Source of the DNA: Pseudocercospora fijiensis CIRAD86
Lineage: Eukaryota > Ascomycota > Dothideomycetes > Mycosphaerellales > Mycosphaerellaceae
Assembly: GCF_000340215.1 (NCBI RefSeq)
Contig: NW_006921545.1
Span: 942,786-1,006,785 of the forward strand
Reading direction: 5' to 3'
DNA: 64,000 nt
Position numbers and translations under genes: made by a program. This document shows positions 25,118 through 36,700 of this stretch, piece after piece (position 1 is the stretch's first letter; the number at the start of each line of letters is the position of its first letter). The notes under the pieces are model-generated. The model saw nothing but the letters and a program-made list of their open reading frames with translations, was not told the DNA's origin and searched no databases.

Positions 25118-26146
25118 TCGTTAAAGTTTCTCTCTCGTAGGCTTACTATCTGCCTCGTAGTATAGAGGATTAAAGTACTAATACTAAAGAATCTCCTTAT
25201 AGTTAGGATACTAGTACTCCTTAGGACCTTTATATTTTAGGTCTAAATAGAGACGTATTATAAACGTTCTATCGCCCTTTAGCTTACTATCCGCTAGGTC
25301 GCGATATACGAAGAAACTAATCTAAATATAGCTCGTCTCTATAATAGCTAGGTAAATATAGAGCGCTAGGTTTCTACTTCGTACCTTAGATTTAGGGACG
25401 GCGCGGAGATAAAATTAGAAATATAGCTAGTACCTATAGCCGGTAAAAGGATACGAAAATAGGCCTCCTTCTAGGTTAATCTAACGACTAAATACAATTT
25501 CTAACTAATCCGCTATAAACCGACGCCGAATTTTAGCTAGAAGCTATATATCTTTATTTTAAAGAGTAACCCGCTTCGTATAGGAAGTAAGTAGGTTTAA
25601 AAGCTTAAGCTTAGTTACGAGAAATGCCTCCGTAGCTTTCTAAAGAGTACTAATCGCCTTAGCCGTAAATCGTATACTAGATCGAAAATCTAATATAATT
25701 TCTCGGACGAGTCGCTAGAAGGGAGTCTTAAGGATTAAAAGCTTAGTCCCTCTTTTGTTTTAGAAAAGCCGGATCTAGCGAAGGGTAATAGTACCTAGTT
25801 TAAAGCGCCGCTTCTTTATCGTCGAGTCCTATCTTATTTCCTTTTTTTTAATAGAAATATAACTTTTCTTCGTAACAGCCTTCGTCCGCCTACTCTTTTT
25901 AGCCTTCTCCTATCTACCTAAAGCCTTCTTGTTTTTTAGTACTATTTTCCGAGGAACCCCTTTCCTTCGTATATACTATAGAGAGTCTTATTCTTCCGAT
26001 ATCTCGTTCTCGCTACGGTTTCCCTATACCTAGCTTACTTTACCTTTACCCTTTAGGCTCTAAAGATATTTATCTACGCGTTTAGGCGACGAAGGTATAT
26101 CGGTAGGACCTAGAAAATTAATAAGCCTATAATCGTAAAGAGACAT
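25118..26146 (-). pseudogene. Histone H3-like relic B, with N- and C-terminal extensions
   Basis: Minus strand, surviving ATG at 26146 (MSLYDYRLINFLGP). One frame without indels reads: a Lys/Arg-rich tail of about 110 residues; an H3 fold at residues about 111-215 with KKRRFKLGTITLR*IRLF*, LLILKTPF*RLVREI, IRFTAKAISTL*KATEAFLV and YTKRVTL*NKDI*LLAKIR; and a further ~120 residues with YRDLADSKLKG that are not histone. The stops in PF*RLVREI, TL*KATEA and KDI*LL sit exactly on conserved H3 glutamines. Loop 1 length is canonical; two extra residues occur after the RYQ-equivalent. The extension may be read-through of the ancestral stop or a real fusion. Distinct from relic A, so the two are not simple copies. 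Confidence 0.88.
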
Positions 26147-26426
26147 TTATACTTCTTACTTTCTAGAATAAATAGTCTTCTATTAAACCGCCTTAGTAGG
26201 TTATCTTTAGATTCGTATAAAGGATAGTAGCTTAAGGAAGGGGAGGTAGCCGGCTTAGGAAGGCCCGAAGAGCTAAATCCTTAAGGTATATTTGTCTTTA
26301 AAAATATAGGGAAAGGAAAGAAAGAGAGGAAGAGTAAATAGAGAATTAGAAATAGTCCGTAGGTAAGCGGAGTAAGTTGCTATAGTAACTAGTCTATTTA
26401 GGTCCTAGGAATTCGGAATATATTAA
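26147..26426. other. Spacer between H3-like relic B and hAT element
   Basis: 280 bp with no gene recognised; includes one GTAGCCGGC unit near 26250. The promoter of the H3-like gene would lie here; no motif stands out. Confidence 0.3.
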
Positions 26427-28896
26427 AGATATATACCGGCTATATACGCCGGCTACGTTACCTTCTACGTAAACGCTTCGTCTCCTTAAAGCTACTCTAA
26501 GCCTATATACGTTTCTACTTCTCGACCTAGTATCGCCTTCTACCTCCGCCCTCCTTCTCTTTATTATCGCTAATTAGGGTTTCGCTTAGACTAAATTTCG
26601 TATTCTCTTCGCGCTCCTAGGTTTCTTCGATTCTAAGGTTTTCTAATTCCTCGATTAAGTCCTTTAGTATAATCTTTAGTATCTTACCTTAGTAACTCTA
26701 GTAGAGGAGATAGTATCGGAATACTATAATAGATTCGAAGGTAGTAGGCGAGTATATTCGATTAAAGCGGCCCTAGTAACGAGCGATACTAAAAGACCTC
26801 TTATAGCTTATATCTACGCTCGGTATAGCGAGAACGTCCCGAGCGACCGACGCTATTATTAGAAACTTAGGCTCTAACCGCTACTATATAGCGAGAATGT
26901 CGTCTTCGAATTCGTCTAGAAGACCGGTAAGATCTAGAGATTATTAGCCCTCTTTCCAAGCCTATAGGTTTAGTACGTACCCGCGCGCTAATAGAGATCG
27001 AACTCTTTTTTATTTACTTTAGTAGTTGCTTCCTTTTCTGCCTCTACTTCCTACCTACGAAATAGGTATAATATCGGAGCCTTCTAAACCTTCTTTTTCT
27101 TTATAGGAGCTATATTTAGACTAGTTTCTTTCCGACGCTCGTAGAATATCTTTTCTAGAATAGTCTAGTAATACTTAGGCTATTCCTCGTCGCCTTTCTA
27201 TTCCGGCTTCTACTAGTATATATCCTTTTCTACCGGGTTAAGTAAGTACGTAACGCTATAGATATCTCTAAACGACTAAAACGTAGCACTATAATATTTA
27301 TATAACTTAGTATAGGAGGTATCTATAGCTTTTATTATAGCTACTTTCTAGGGAACGCTCTTCTTAGCTAGCTTAGCTATAGTTTCGTTAAGCTCGTTAA
27401 AGAGCTAGTTATAGTACGTAAAGATAAGGTAGATCGTCGGTCCTCGGGTTCTTCTAATTATAGTAGTAACCTTCGCGTAATACTTACTAATATCGACGAG
27501 ATACTCTACTTAGCGCTATTCGGCGGTAGTAAGCGTAAGCTACTTAATACCTTCGGAACTCTAATAGATCTCGAGAGCGGTCTATAAAGTATATTCCCTT
27601 ATAACTATATAGAAAGTCGAATCGAACTAGGTCTTAACGTCTTAGGTAAAACGGAGTAGGCGCTAAGGAGTCCGCTTTTACTATCGCTTATTCTATACGA
27701 TATTCTAGGGATCGGTTTTAGGGCGCTCGATTAGGTTCTTTTAGATAGCCTTAAATCGGTTATATCTCTATAAGCTCGAGTTCGTATATAGTACTAGACG
27801 ACGAAGCTAGAGAAAAAGAGTTAGAACTATACTAGGTTGCCGGCTATAGGTACTAGCTACGGACAAAAGTTATACCTTATATAAAACGAGAGTAAGGCTC
27901 TCTACCTTATCCCGTCTTATTACTATAACGAGTTTCTCGACTTTCGACTTTGCTTTATCCTTATCTAGGATCTTCTATTAGTCGTCGTTTAATAGTGCAA
28001 TTTTAAGCGTCTTAAAGAGGGCTTAGATCGCGATTTAAACTATATAAGCGAGGTAGGGAAACTTCTATAGGTTTATAACTAGTATCGACGTCGGCTCCGA
28101 TTTAATAGGGCTAGGGCTATTAGTAGGCTCCTCTTTATCGTTATTATCGTACGTATTATCGTACGTATCTAGAATCGTAGCGAGCTTAATATTCGGAAGA
28201 TTAAGCTAGATTATAGACCTTATAATCTCCTCTCTATACTTAACCCTATCGATACGATTAGTAATTTTAAAGATATATACGAGTAAATTGTATATATAAC
28301 GCCTTATATAATATCCGATTATTAATAGCGTTATCCGTAGTAATCGAGATTAGTTTCGTTATTACGCTAACCCTATCTATTACCGTATAGATAAGCTTCG
28401 CTATATCCTTACTAGTATAGGAACCTAGAATTTTAGGGAATCCGATTATAAGTTCCTAGAGTTTCTAATCCTAATTAATAAGGTATAGTATAATCGAGGG
28501 GAAGGAGGCTCTTATAGTCCGGCTTAACTAGCTATCGATAGTAATAGCTACTCGGCGAGTATTACGGAGGATCTCCTAAATATCGTATAACGTAGCCTCT
28601 TTATTCTTTTCGAATATAATACGCTATATTATCGCGCCGAGAAATAGAGGAGGGTAGTTTATAAGATATAGGTATATCTTCTATATAGACTCCCTTTCGT
28701 AGAAGTCTTCTAGAAGACCGTTTATAGCTAGTATTTCGTTTACTAGTTACTTAAAGTCTTCGGGAGAGAAATCGGTAGCTTTTAATCCTAGAGCTTCCTT
28801 AAGCGTAGCCTATAATTATTAGCTAGATCTCTATAGTTAATTAAAGTAGCCGGAATCTATAGCCGGTAGCTATAGCCGGCAGCTATAGCCGGTATT
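26427..28896 (-). mobile_element. hAT-family DNA transposon relic
   Basis: Left end TACCGGCTATATACGCCGGC (26427-26455 region) and right end with inverted GTAGCCGG / TATAGCCGGTAG units (28846-28893) enclose a minus-strand transposase. Terminal inverted repeats with several transposase-binding-like units fit hAT elements, which use short subterminal motifs. An 8-bp target duplication, usual for hAT, could not be seen. Confidence 0.75.
26700..28840 (-). pseudogene. hAT transposase
   Basis: Minus strand. The catalytic region near 28530-28330 reads VAITIDS*LSRTIRASF (family usual ITIDxWTSPNxxA), then IIGFPKILGSYTSKDIA (usual LGFPxLxGxHTGENIA) and ISITTDNAINN (usual ITTDNASNN). The C-terminal dimerisation domain near 26930-26720 reads PKFLIIASVARDVLAI and YKRSFSIARY, matching the hAT PxLAxxARDxLAIP...ERxFSxA signature with Cys/His/Gln altered by RIP. 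The enzyme cuts and pastes the element in active relatives; here there are many stops. An N-terminal BED-type zinc finger is not obvious inside the element ends. Confidence 0.9.
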
Positions 28897-29645
28897 TTAG
28901 AAGACGTACCTCTTTCTAGAACGCTATATCTATATTAACTCTCCTCTCTCTTTAAGATTCCCGATACTGTTTAGAATAGAGATAGTTCGTAGGCGATAAG
29001 TTCCTATCCCCTAGTTTCGGGTATTTTAAGATTAAACCGTAGAAGTTATAGACAATTACTAGTTAACCTTTAAGTCGAGAAGTCGTATAACGGTATAATG
29101 CCCCCTTTATAAAGAACTTCTAGAATATATCCGTTCGCTCCTTACTCTCCTATCGTATCGAGTACTTCCGGAGTTTATACTCCTTCGAACGTAAGTATAA
29201 AGGGAACTATATCTTATAGACCTATTAATTAAACTACTATATATACTCGGGTTTCTAAAGATATACCTAGCTAGCCTTTTCGAAGATTTCCGGGTTAATA
29301 CTCGATATTCTTATATCTCTAAATAACCTTCTACTTAGACTCCGTAAAGGTAAGGACTAGGTAGTAGTATCCTATAATAAATTCCTACTACTAGGATTCG
29401 GAGAGGATAAATCTAGCCCTAATCGTCGTTTAGGACTTAATAGGCTCGAAGGTAAGTATACTACCTCCTCTCGACGTTATCGTAATCTCGCTCGTATACT
29501 AGACTATTTCTACTATCGTCTCGTTATTACCCTTCCTAGTATAGCGCCTAGTATATATATAATATTAGTCGGTATATTTTAAAGTTTCGTATAGTAAGGT
29601 AAGGACTTAGGAGTAGTAGATATATACTAGTAGCTATAGGGAAAC
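28897..29645 (-). pseudogene. Coding-like stretch, possible zinc-finger trace
   Basis: On the minus strand near 29130-29050 a segment YRYTTSRLKG*LVIVYNFYG could be a degraded C-x-T-S-x-L-x-x-H-L-x3-H zinc finger (His/Cys to Tyr), like the N-terminal fingers of fungal hAT transposases. It lies outside the hAT right end defined at 28896, so either the element is longer than drawn or this is a second relic. No other domain recognised. Confidence 0.3.
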
Positions 29646-29669
29646 ACCCTTTCTTTTATAGTATCGTAT

Positions 29670-29815
29670 CGTTAGGAATAGCTAGGTAGTAAATAGCTAG
29701 CTACCTTTTTTTTTCCCTAGCTACCTAACTACTAGATTTTTTTTCCTAGCTACCCTAGCTAGCCTAACTACTAGAATTTCTTTCCTAGCTACTCTAACTA
29801 CCTAAATTTTGCCTT
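29670..29815. repeat. CTAGCTACC/CTAACTACTAG simple repeats with T-runs
   Basis: Irregular repeats of TAGCTACC and AACTACTAGA separated by runs of T. No coding content. Confidence 0.6.
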
Positions 29816-30740
29816 CTATACGGCGGCTCTCTCCTACTAACGGAACCGAGCTACTATATCTAACGAATCTAAGCTCGTTTTTAGTCTTAATCTATCCTCT
29901 TTCGGTATAAGATACTCGATAAGCAAATGCTTAGGCCGAGTCTAACTGCGAAACCTAAGACTAACTAATAGCTCTATTAACTAATCCTAATCCTCGAACT
30001 CCTTCCCCTTCTTAGTAAAGACTTTAAAAAGCGCTCGAGCTTCGTCGGGTATCTACGAACTAGTCGAGATAAAGCCGTATCGCTAAAATAGGTAATCCTT
30101 CGGGGGCTTATATAGAGATTTAGAGAATTCTAACGCTAACCTATCCTACTAGTAGCTTAGATTCCGGATATAAGCCCTCTCTGCCTTAGTAAAGATTTTA
30201 TATAGTAGTAGTACTCTATCCTCGAGAAACGCTTTCTATTTAACTATTATTATCTACTAGCTACGAACGCCGGCTATATATACCGACTATAGAATAATTA
30301 CCTGTACCCCTTCCTCCTTTAGTAATACTTCTACCGTTCCTAGATACCTAGCCCCGATTGTATTAATCGTAAGCTACTTTGCCTTTATAAACGTAAAGGC
30401 TTCGCTCTAATACTAATAAAGAAACTTCTACTCTATATCGAGGATATAAAGACGACTAGTCTCGATTCTAATCCTTGCTAGCTTTTCGTAGTAGCTTTAA
30501 CTATAATTTTCTAGATTAATAGGACTTATACCTTAGCCCTTTACTAGTGCCTCGTCTCTTTAACTATATTCTACTAGTAAAAATCGGGCTTAGGGCTAGT
30601 ATAAAAAGTAACTAAATTTAAGTAATTAGTATAGTTCTAGAAGGGTTATAGGTCCTAAACGACGGCTAGAATAGTCTAGTATTTAATAGGGCCTTGCTAC
30701 GTCGTCGTCGCTATTATTTGTTTTTAAGTTTCTCGGGCTA
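29816..30740. other. Unassigned, possibly coding on the minus strand
   Basis: About 0.9 kb of CpG-rich RIP-type sequence. The minus strand has codon-like composition but several frames compete and no family is recognised. Confidence 0.3.
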
Positions 30741-30742
30741 GG

Positions 30743-31560
30743 GCTGCTAAGCGTTACACTAGGGTTGCTAAGCGTTATACTAGGGCTGCTAAGCGTTACA
30801 CTAGGGCTGCTAAGCGTTACACTTGCCTAGAAGTATTTTTAATAAATTAATAAAAATACTAGAAAGCTTTCTACGTATTATACTCGATATATTAGGCCTA
30901 GAGCTAGGACCTAGAAGTAGTATACTAGTAGTAAAAAGGGTTATAAGGGTCCTACTACTATATAGGGTAGCTAAGCGTTACACTCGGGCTGCTAAGCGTT
31001 ACACTTGCCTAGAAGTATTTTTAATAAATTAATAAAAATACTAGGACGCTTTCTACGTTTTATAGTCGATATATTAGGCCTAGAACTACGACTTATAAGT
31101 ATTATACTAGTAGTAATAAGGGGTGGAAGTGTCCTACTAGTTTCTAGGGCTACTAAGCGTAACACTCGAGCTGCTAAGCGTTACACTTGCGTAGGAGTAT
31201 TATTAATAAATTAATAAAAATACTAGGACGGCTTCTACGGATTATACTAGATATATTAGGCCTATAGTTGCAACATACACGTATTATACTAGTAGTAATA
31301 AGGGTTATAAGTGTCCTACTACTATATAGGGTTGCTAAGCGTTATACTTGCCTATAAGTATTTTTAATAAAGTAATAAAAATACTAGGACGACTTCTACG
31401 TATTATACTCGATATATTAAGCCTAGAACTACGACTTTGAAGTAGTATACTAGTAGTAATAAGGGTTATAAGTATCCGACTACTATATAGGGCTACTAAG
31501 CGTTATACTTGCCTAGTAGCTTTTCTAGTAAATAAATAAAAGTACTAGGACGACTTCTAC
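30743..31560. repeat. Tandem repeats with 21-bp and 182/161-bp periods
   Basis: Four 21-bp units of the GGGCTGCTAAGCGTTACACTA type (30743-30821) lead into larger units starting at 30822, 31004, 31186, 31347 and 31508. The spacings are 182, 182, 161 and 161 bp; the 21-bp difference equals one GCTGCTAAGCGTTACACT unit. Several units keep CpA (TTACAC), unlike the RIP-depleted surroundings, and others show TTATAC. Open frames across the units (for example 30823-31032 and 31005-31214) are copies of the repeat, not genes. Confidence 0.92.
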
Positions 31561-33296
31561 GTAAAGGTATAGTTATATAGAAATTCTATAGAATATAGAA
31601 TAATACTTACTCCTAAGACCTAAGTACTATAATCTATACGTAGTAAAGTTAAACATTTTTAATCTTGTATTACTAATTGTTAGTATACTAGGAATAGCAA
31701 AAAGATCTAGTAGGGGTTATAGTATAGCAATATAGGATAACTAGAATAAACTAGGATATATAGTAAATTATTTATAGGTCTTTATCTAGAAAAGTATTCT
31801 AGTAGAACTAAGTAATATAAGAGCGGTAGTAGCGTAGCGTTTGCTTAGTATCTATAAGGCTTAGACTTTGCTCGTACTCCTCTAAATACGTACTACTCGC
31901 TAGAAACAATATAGTACTAGAAACGGTTTAGTATATCTTTAAGATACTTCGTATTATAAGTATTATTCGTATTAGTTATCTAATATAGCAACCTAGTAGA
32001 TTTAGGAAATATCTAGAGTAAGAGTTTATATATTAATAAAAAACAGGATACTAAATAGCTTAGAGCTATATAATAGAAGATACTACAAGTCTAGTAGGAT
32101 ACTAGGGTTGAAATCTAACTTGGATTGTAGTATAGAAAACTAATATTTATTTTACCTTTCTTCTGTTTTAGATTTATTATTATATTAATAACAAGGACTA
32201 GCTTATATATAGGAATAAAATTAATCCTAAGCGATAGAAAGTATTCTTAAGCGAAAGTATAACAAATATATATTTTCAATACTAGCTTAGATAAAGATAG
32301 ACTTCCTCGGTAAAATAAGGTATTTATATAGAAATAGGACATTATATACTACGTTTATATCTAGGCTTATATCTTTCTTTTTAATCCTTATTAATCTAAA
32401 TTAACCTAAAAGGTTTTAAGCTAAAGAAGTATTAGGATATACTCTCGAAGAGAGCCTACTAAGCCTAGGAAAGAATAGATAAAAGAAGATCTTTAGAATA
32501 GCTAGCTAAGCTTATCTTTTTAAAGAAAAAGAAACTTACGCTTAGTATATAGACTAAGGTATAGATAGGTTCTATTTCCCCTCTAGTTTTGTTATATAAT
32601 AGGTATTCGGATATATCATTTAGCTTATAGATTATATAATCTTAGGGGTATATATTTCCTTATATTATTGCTACTTAGGTATAAGGGTTTAATTGCTAGG
32701 TCTATACTAATTTTAACAAAAAACAAAATATATTTAGTGTAATATTAATATACTATAAAAATTATTAGATAGCCTAAGTAGGGTTTTGTATATAATACTT
32801 AGGGTAACTCTTTAGGAAAAGAGGATATATTAAGAAGGCAAATTAGCTTAGAAGTTCCTTAGGGAGGCTATTTTTTGTCTATATTATATATTCTTTAGAA
32901 ATAATATAATATATTTAAATAAATTATTACTAGGAGATAACTTCTTAATAGCTAGACTTTTATTGGTTTATTTTATATTCTACTAGTAGTATTTTAGATC
33001 TATAGAATTTTATTAAATAAGGTATATCTAGAAGATTTCTTTAATATAGATGCCGTAAAACTCCCGCTTAATAGCTTACCTAGTACGTATACTAATTAGA
33101 TATAAGTTTAGGACTAGTAATTCTCTACTAGCTTTAGAAAGAAAAGCTAGAATTCATTTTATATTTATTACAAAGATATCCTTACCTCTACTAAGGCTTG
33201 TTTTAAAGAGATAGGAATATCTACCTTGTAGCTAAATATTACTATAATTTTCTATAAGAGTCCTTCTTCGGCCTAGTACTAGGGCTAGATCCTAGA
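31561..33296. other. AT-richer spacer without recognisable genes
   Basis: Lower in CpG and richer in A/T than the flanks, with A and T runs. No domain recognised on either strand. The change in composition suggests older, more decayed DNA or a segment of different origin. Confidence 0.4.
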
Positions 33297-33400
33297 GCTA
33301 AACATTCTAGTATTACAATGTTCGAGCATATAGCGTAGGCGCGGCCGTGCGTCCTCTAAATACTAAATAGGGATATTAGAATGTTTGTACTAAAACGTTT
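33297..33400. repeat. Inverted ACATTCTAGTA / GAATGTT motifs
   Basis: AACATTCTAGTATTACAATGTT and, 60-80 bp on, ATTAGAATGTTTGTACTAAAACG form imperfect inverted repeats. They could be an end of a small transposon; no partner was found. Confidence 0.35.
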
Positions 33401-33759
33401 GCTTTCTATTAGTAGACCTCGCCTACGGCCGTAGAATTCGCCTATAGCCGTTTCTTCTCGTTGCCTCTAAGAGTCGGTTATATACCTACGTATTGTTTAT
33501 ATACGACTCCCTTTACGTCGCTTCTACGCAAAGTTTAGACAATCTACCTTTGCGTCCTAAGTCTTACTAATCTATCTTAGCGTAAATATAGCTACTAGAC
33601 AATCTACTCTCTTTATTAGTAGCTTGTTACTTTATACTATTACCTTACTATTATAGCAGATTACTAGCCCCTTTATTATATATAAGTATAGGTTTCTTCT
33701 TTATAAGTATAACGCGCGTTTAATAGAGATATCTCGACCCGACTTAATCTTATTACCCC
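33401..33759. other. Spacer upstream of the RecQ-like gene
   Basis: No gene recognised. It should contain the promoter and possibly the start of the helicase gene; the start ATG would be ATA after RIP and cannot be chosen. Confidence 0.3.
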
Positions 33760-36700
33760 TACGTAGTGTAAAGATTTCCTCGTAGTATAAAAACTAACCG
33801 ACGAGAACGTAATAGCTCTTAAAATCCTACGCGGACCTAAAGAACCTAGAACTACGAAGGCAGATACACTTAGGTATATATTCGAATAGATCGGTAATTC
33901 TATCGAGAGTAACTCGGTTAGAGCGACTATACTCTAGCGGTACGCTCTATAGTATAAGCTCTAAGAGACTAGTACTAATCCTTTACTCCGTATATCCTAA
34001 GCCTTCGTTCGAAGCCTCGACTAGTACGGCCTAATCTATTACGCCGTCGTCCTCGGAATATCTATAGACGCCTCCCGCCGAGTAAGTAACCGTATTATCG
34101 AAGCCGCCTAGGGCGAAGATTAGTTTACTTAAGCCTCGGAGCTTGTCCGGCTTCCGTTTAGCGCTCTACTTTTAGTACCTAAACGTATTCTCGCCGATAT
34201 TATAGCACTACTCGGATTAGACTTAGTCTCGAAGAGGCCTATCGCTTCTAGATATAAGGTAAACAGAAGAGGCTCGTAGAAGCCTAGAACAGTCGCGTTA
34301 ATAAGAGGAAGAGCGCTCTTTATAATTTTATTACTAGTAGTAATATTACCGCTATAAGAGACGCTTATAAACCGAAACCTAGCAATAAACGTACGATATA
34401 GGCCTACCTACCTAACATTCCTAAAGACTATATTATTCTCTAAGGCTTTAAGATAGGGCGCAATTTACTAGCGCCGAAAAAAACACCTATTACGCGCGTT
34501 ACGTAGAAAACGTCTAAGGAAACCTAGGGTTAAAGTAGGTAGTAATATACTAGTACTAGATTTATAGCTAGAAGACGATAGCGTAGAATCCGATCTGCTA
34601 GTATTAGACGATAAAGAGGGGAAAGGTACCTAGGATAATCCTCTTAACGTAGATAGAGATTCGGCTCCTAATTTTCCTAATATATACGATAGATTAGAGC
34701 TCTGTTTATAATGTCGCCGGCTTAGCTATAGAGAAGGGATAGAAGCCTACTATACCTACTACCGTAAATAGTAGATAGACTTTACCTATACTCTACTACC
34801 GAATATTAGAGAGCGTCTCGCTACGTTAGGCCGGCTACCGTATATACAAACTTTAATTATTGCGTCTCTATATCTTATACCTTTTACTTAATCTTACAAC
34901 CGCCTTACTTAGAAGCTCGGAATATATACGTATATAGCTCCCTAATATCCTAAGGCCGATTAGCTCGTAGCTATATACTATCTATACTAACCGCCTACCC
35001 GGATTTCTAACTAGTTTATACCTACGCTATACTAAGTTATATTCTACGCGACCTTCGCCTTATTATCTTCCTATATACTGTTTGTAGTAGATACGGCCTC
35101 TATAGAGATACTATTAAGGTTTAGGTTAGACAATCCGCGCCTTAACTACTTCGGTCTATAAAGGAGGCGATAGATATACGTCGGTTAACGCGCTCTCGCG
35201 ATTAATGTATTATTGCGATCGAGATTATTAGGGTTATATAAACTACTCCTAATACCTAGGAACCTATATACCGGAAAGATACTATTTCGAGGATTACTTC
35301 TATTAACTTCTTTAATATTGTATTATTAAGTACGTAACTTGCTAATACGCCGTACCTTCTCGCTATTTTTATACTTACCTTAGCTACTAATACCGATATA
35401 CTATTCCTAATACTATCCGTCGCCTTCTTATCGAAGAATTCGAGTCGCTCCCCGATATTACTATAATACCCGACTAGGTAATTTAGCCCTAGCTAACCGA
35501 CGATTAAGCTCCGGAGTTTTTGCTCTACTTCGATTGTTTCTAATATACTACTATCGACGAATAGGGCGAATAATATACGGCTGTCTTTTATAAGTATACC
35601 TCGATATAAGAGTATTATAAAACGCGATATAAGTAGACTAATACCTAGACTCGGGGCGGTAGTAGAAAAGCCCGCCTATAAGAGATACCTAATCGCCTAT
35701 AGGAGAGTAATATCTATATATAGCAATTCTTCTACCCTAAAGCTAGATACGAACTAAGATAGAATTGTATATTCTAGGTCTATCGTCGCGCTTATATAGT
35801 ACCTATTCCCTCCTTATCGTATAACGACTAATTTACGTCTACCCTAATTAAAGCCTAGGCTAATATCTAGGAGAAACTAGACGAGGATCGAAATATCGTT
35901 TACGATAGCTTAGCCTACGTATCTGCCCTCCCCCCCTAGATTTAGTAACTCTTTATCGATCTTTACGTCGTCTTACTCTATAAAGACGAAATATAAGCCG
36001 CTATCTACCTCCTTAAAGAAGATAATAAGCCCTATACTATAGAAGTTATCGCTATCGCTTGCTAAGCGTTCTCTTATACGATAAGGTATTATAGTAAAAG
36101 TAGCCCCTATTTTAACCTTACTAATTCCTATAAGTAAGCCCTCGCTAACTTTTATAATATAATATAGAAGTCTAACTATTATAAACATTTTCGCTTTTAG
36201 CGCTATAAAACCCGCTCGAGCGAACTTAAATATACTAACGCTATACTATACGCGCTAGTATATTTTATTCGTTATATCTTCCCTAAAGTTCTATTTTTCC
36301 TTTCTATAATATCGCCTACCGATAAAATTAACGACGACGTTAACGGCGAAGTCGCTAGTTAAGTAAGCGATAAAGTCGATAAAAAAGTCGACTATAGCCC
36401 TACCTAAGTAACGCTAACCGACAAATAGCGCGAACTCTAGAATAAACTTAGCGACTACGTCCGAAGCGGTATTACCGAGGTAGAAGAACTAGAATTATAT
36501 CCTCTTATTTCCTAGTTATTACTCTTTCTATTCTAGTACCTAATTAGTAGTCGTTAGTTCTACTTTCTACTTCTTAGCTACCTCGCCCTTTATATAGTAT
36601 AACCGTATTTAAGCGTATAGTAGGAGCCGAACGACTTTAATTACTATCTCTCCGCTATTATTTAGATAGGGTAACTCCTCGTATTTAACTACTCCTAGCG

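Noticed and set aside
22855..26146. H3-like relics as centromeric CENP-A
   Set aside because: Loop 1 has the canonical H3 length in both, without the extra residues typical of CENP-A.
26427..28896. 8-bp target duplication for the hAT element
   Set aside because: Sequences next to both ends were compared in several registers and do not match even allowing for RIP changes.
30823..31214. Two similar ~69-codon open frames
   Set aside because: They are the same tandem repeat unit read twice; their similarity comes from the repeat, and there is no ATG-based gene.
35973..36188. 71-codon open frame on the minus strand
   Set aside because: Antisense to the RecQ-like helicase frame; no domain.
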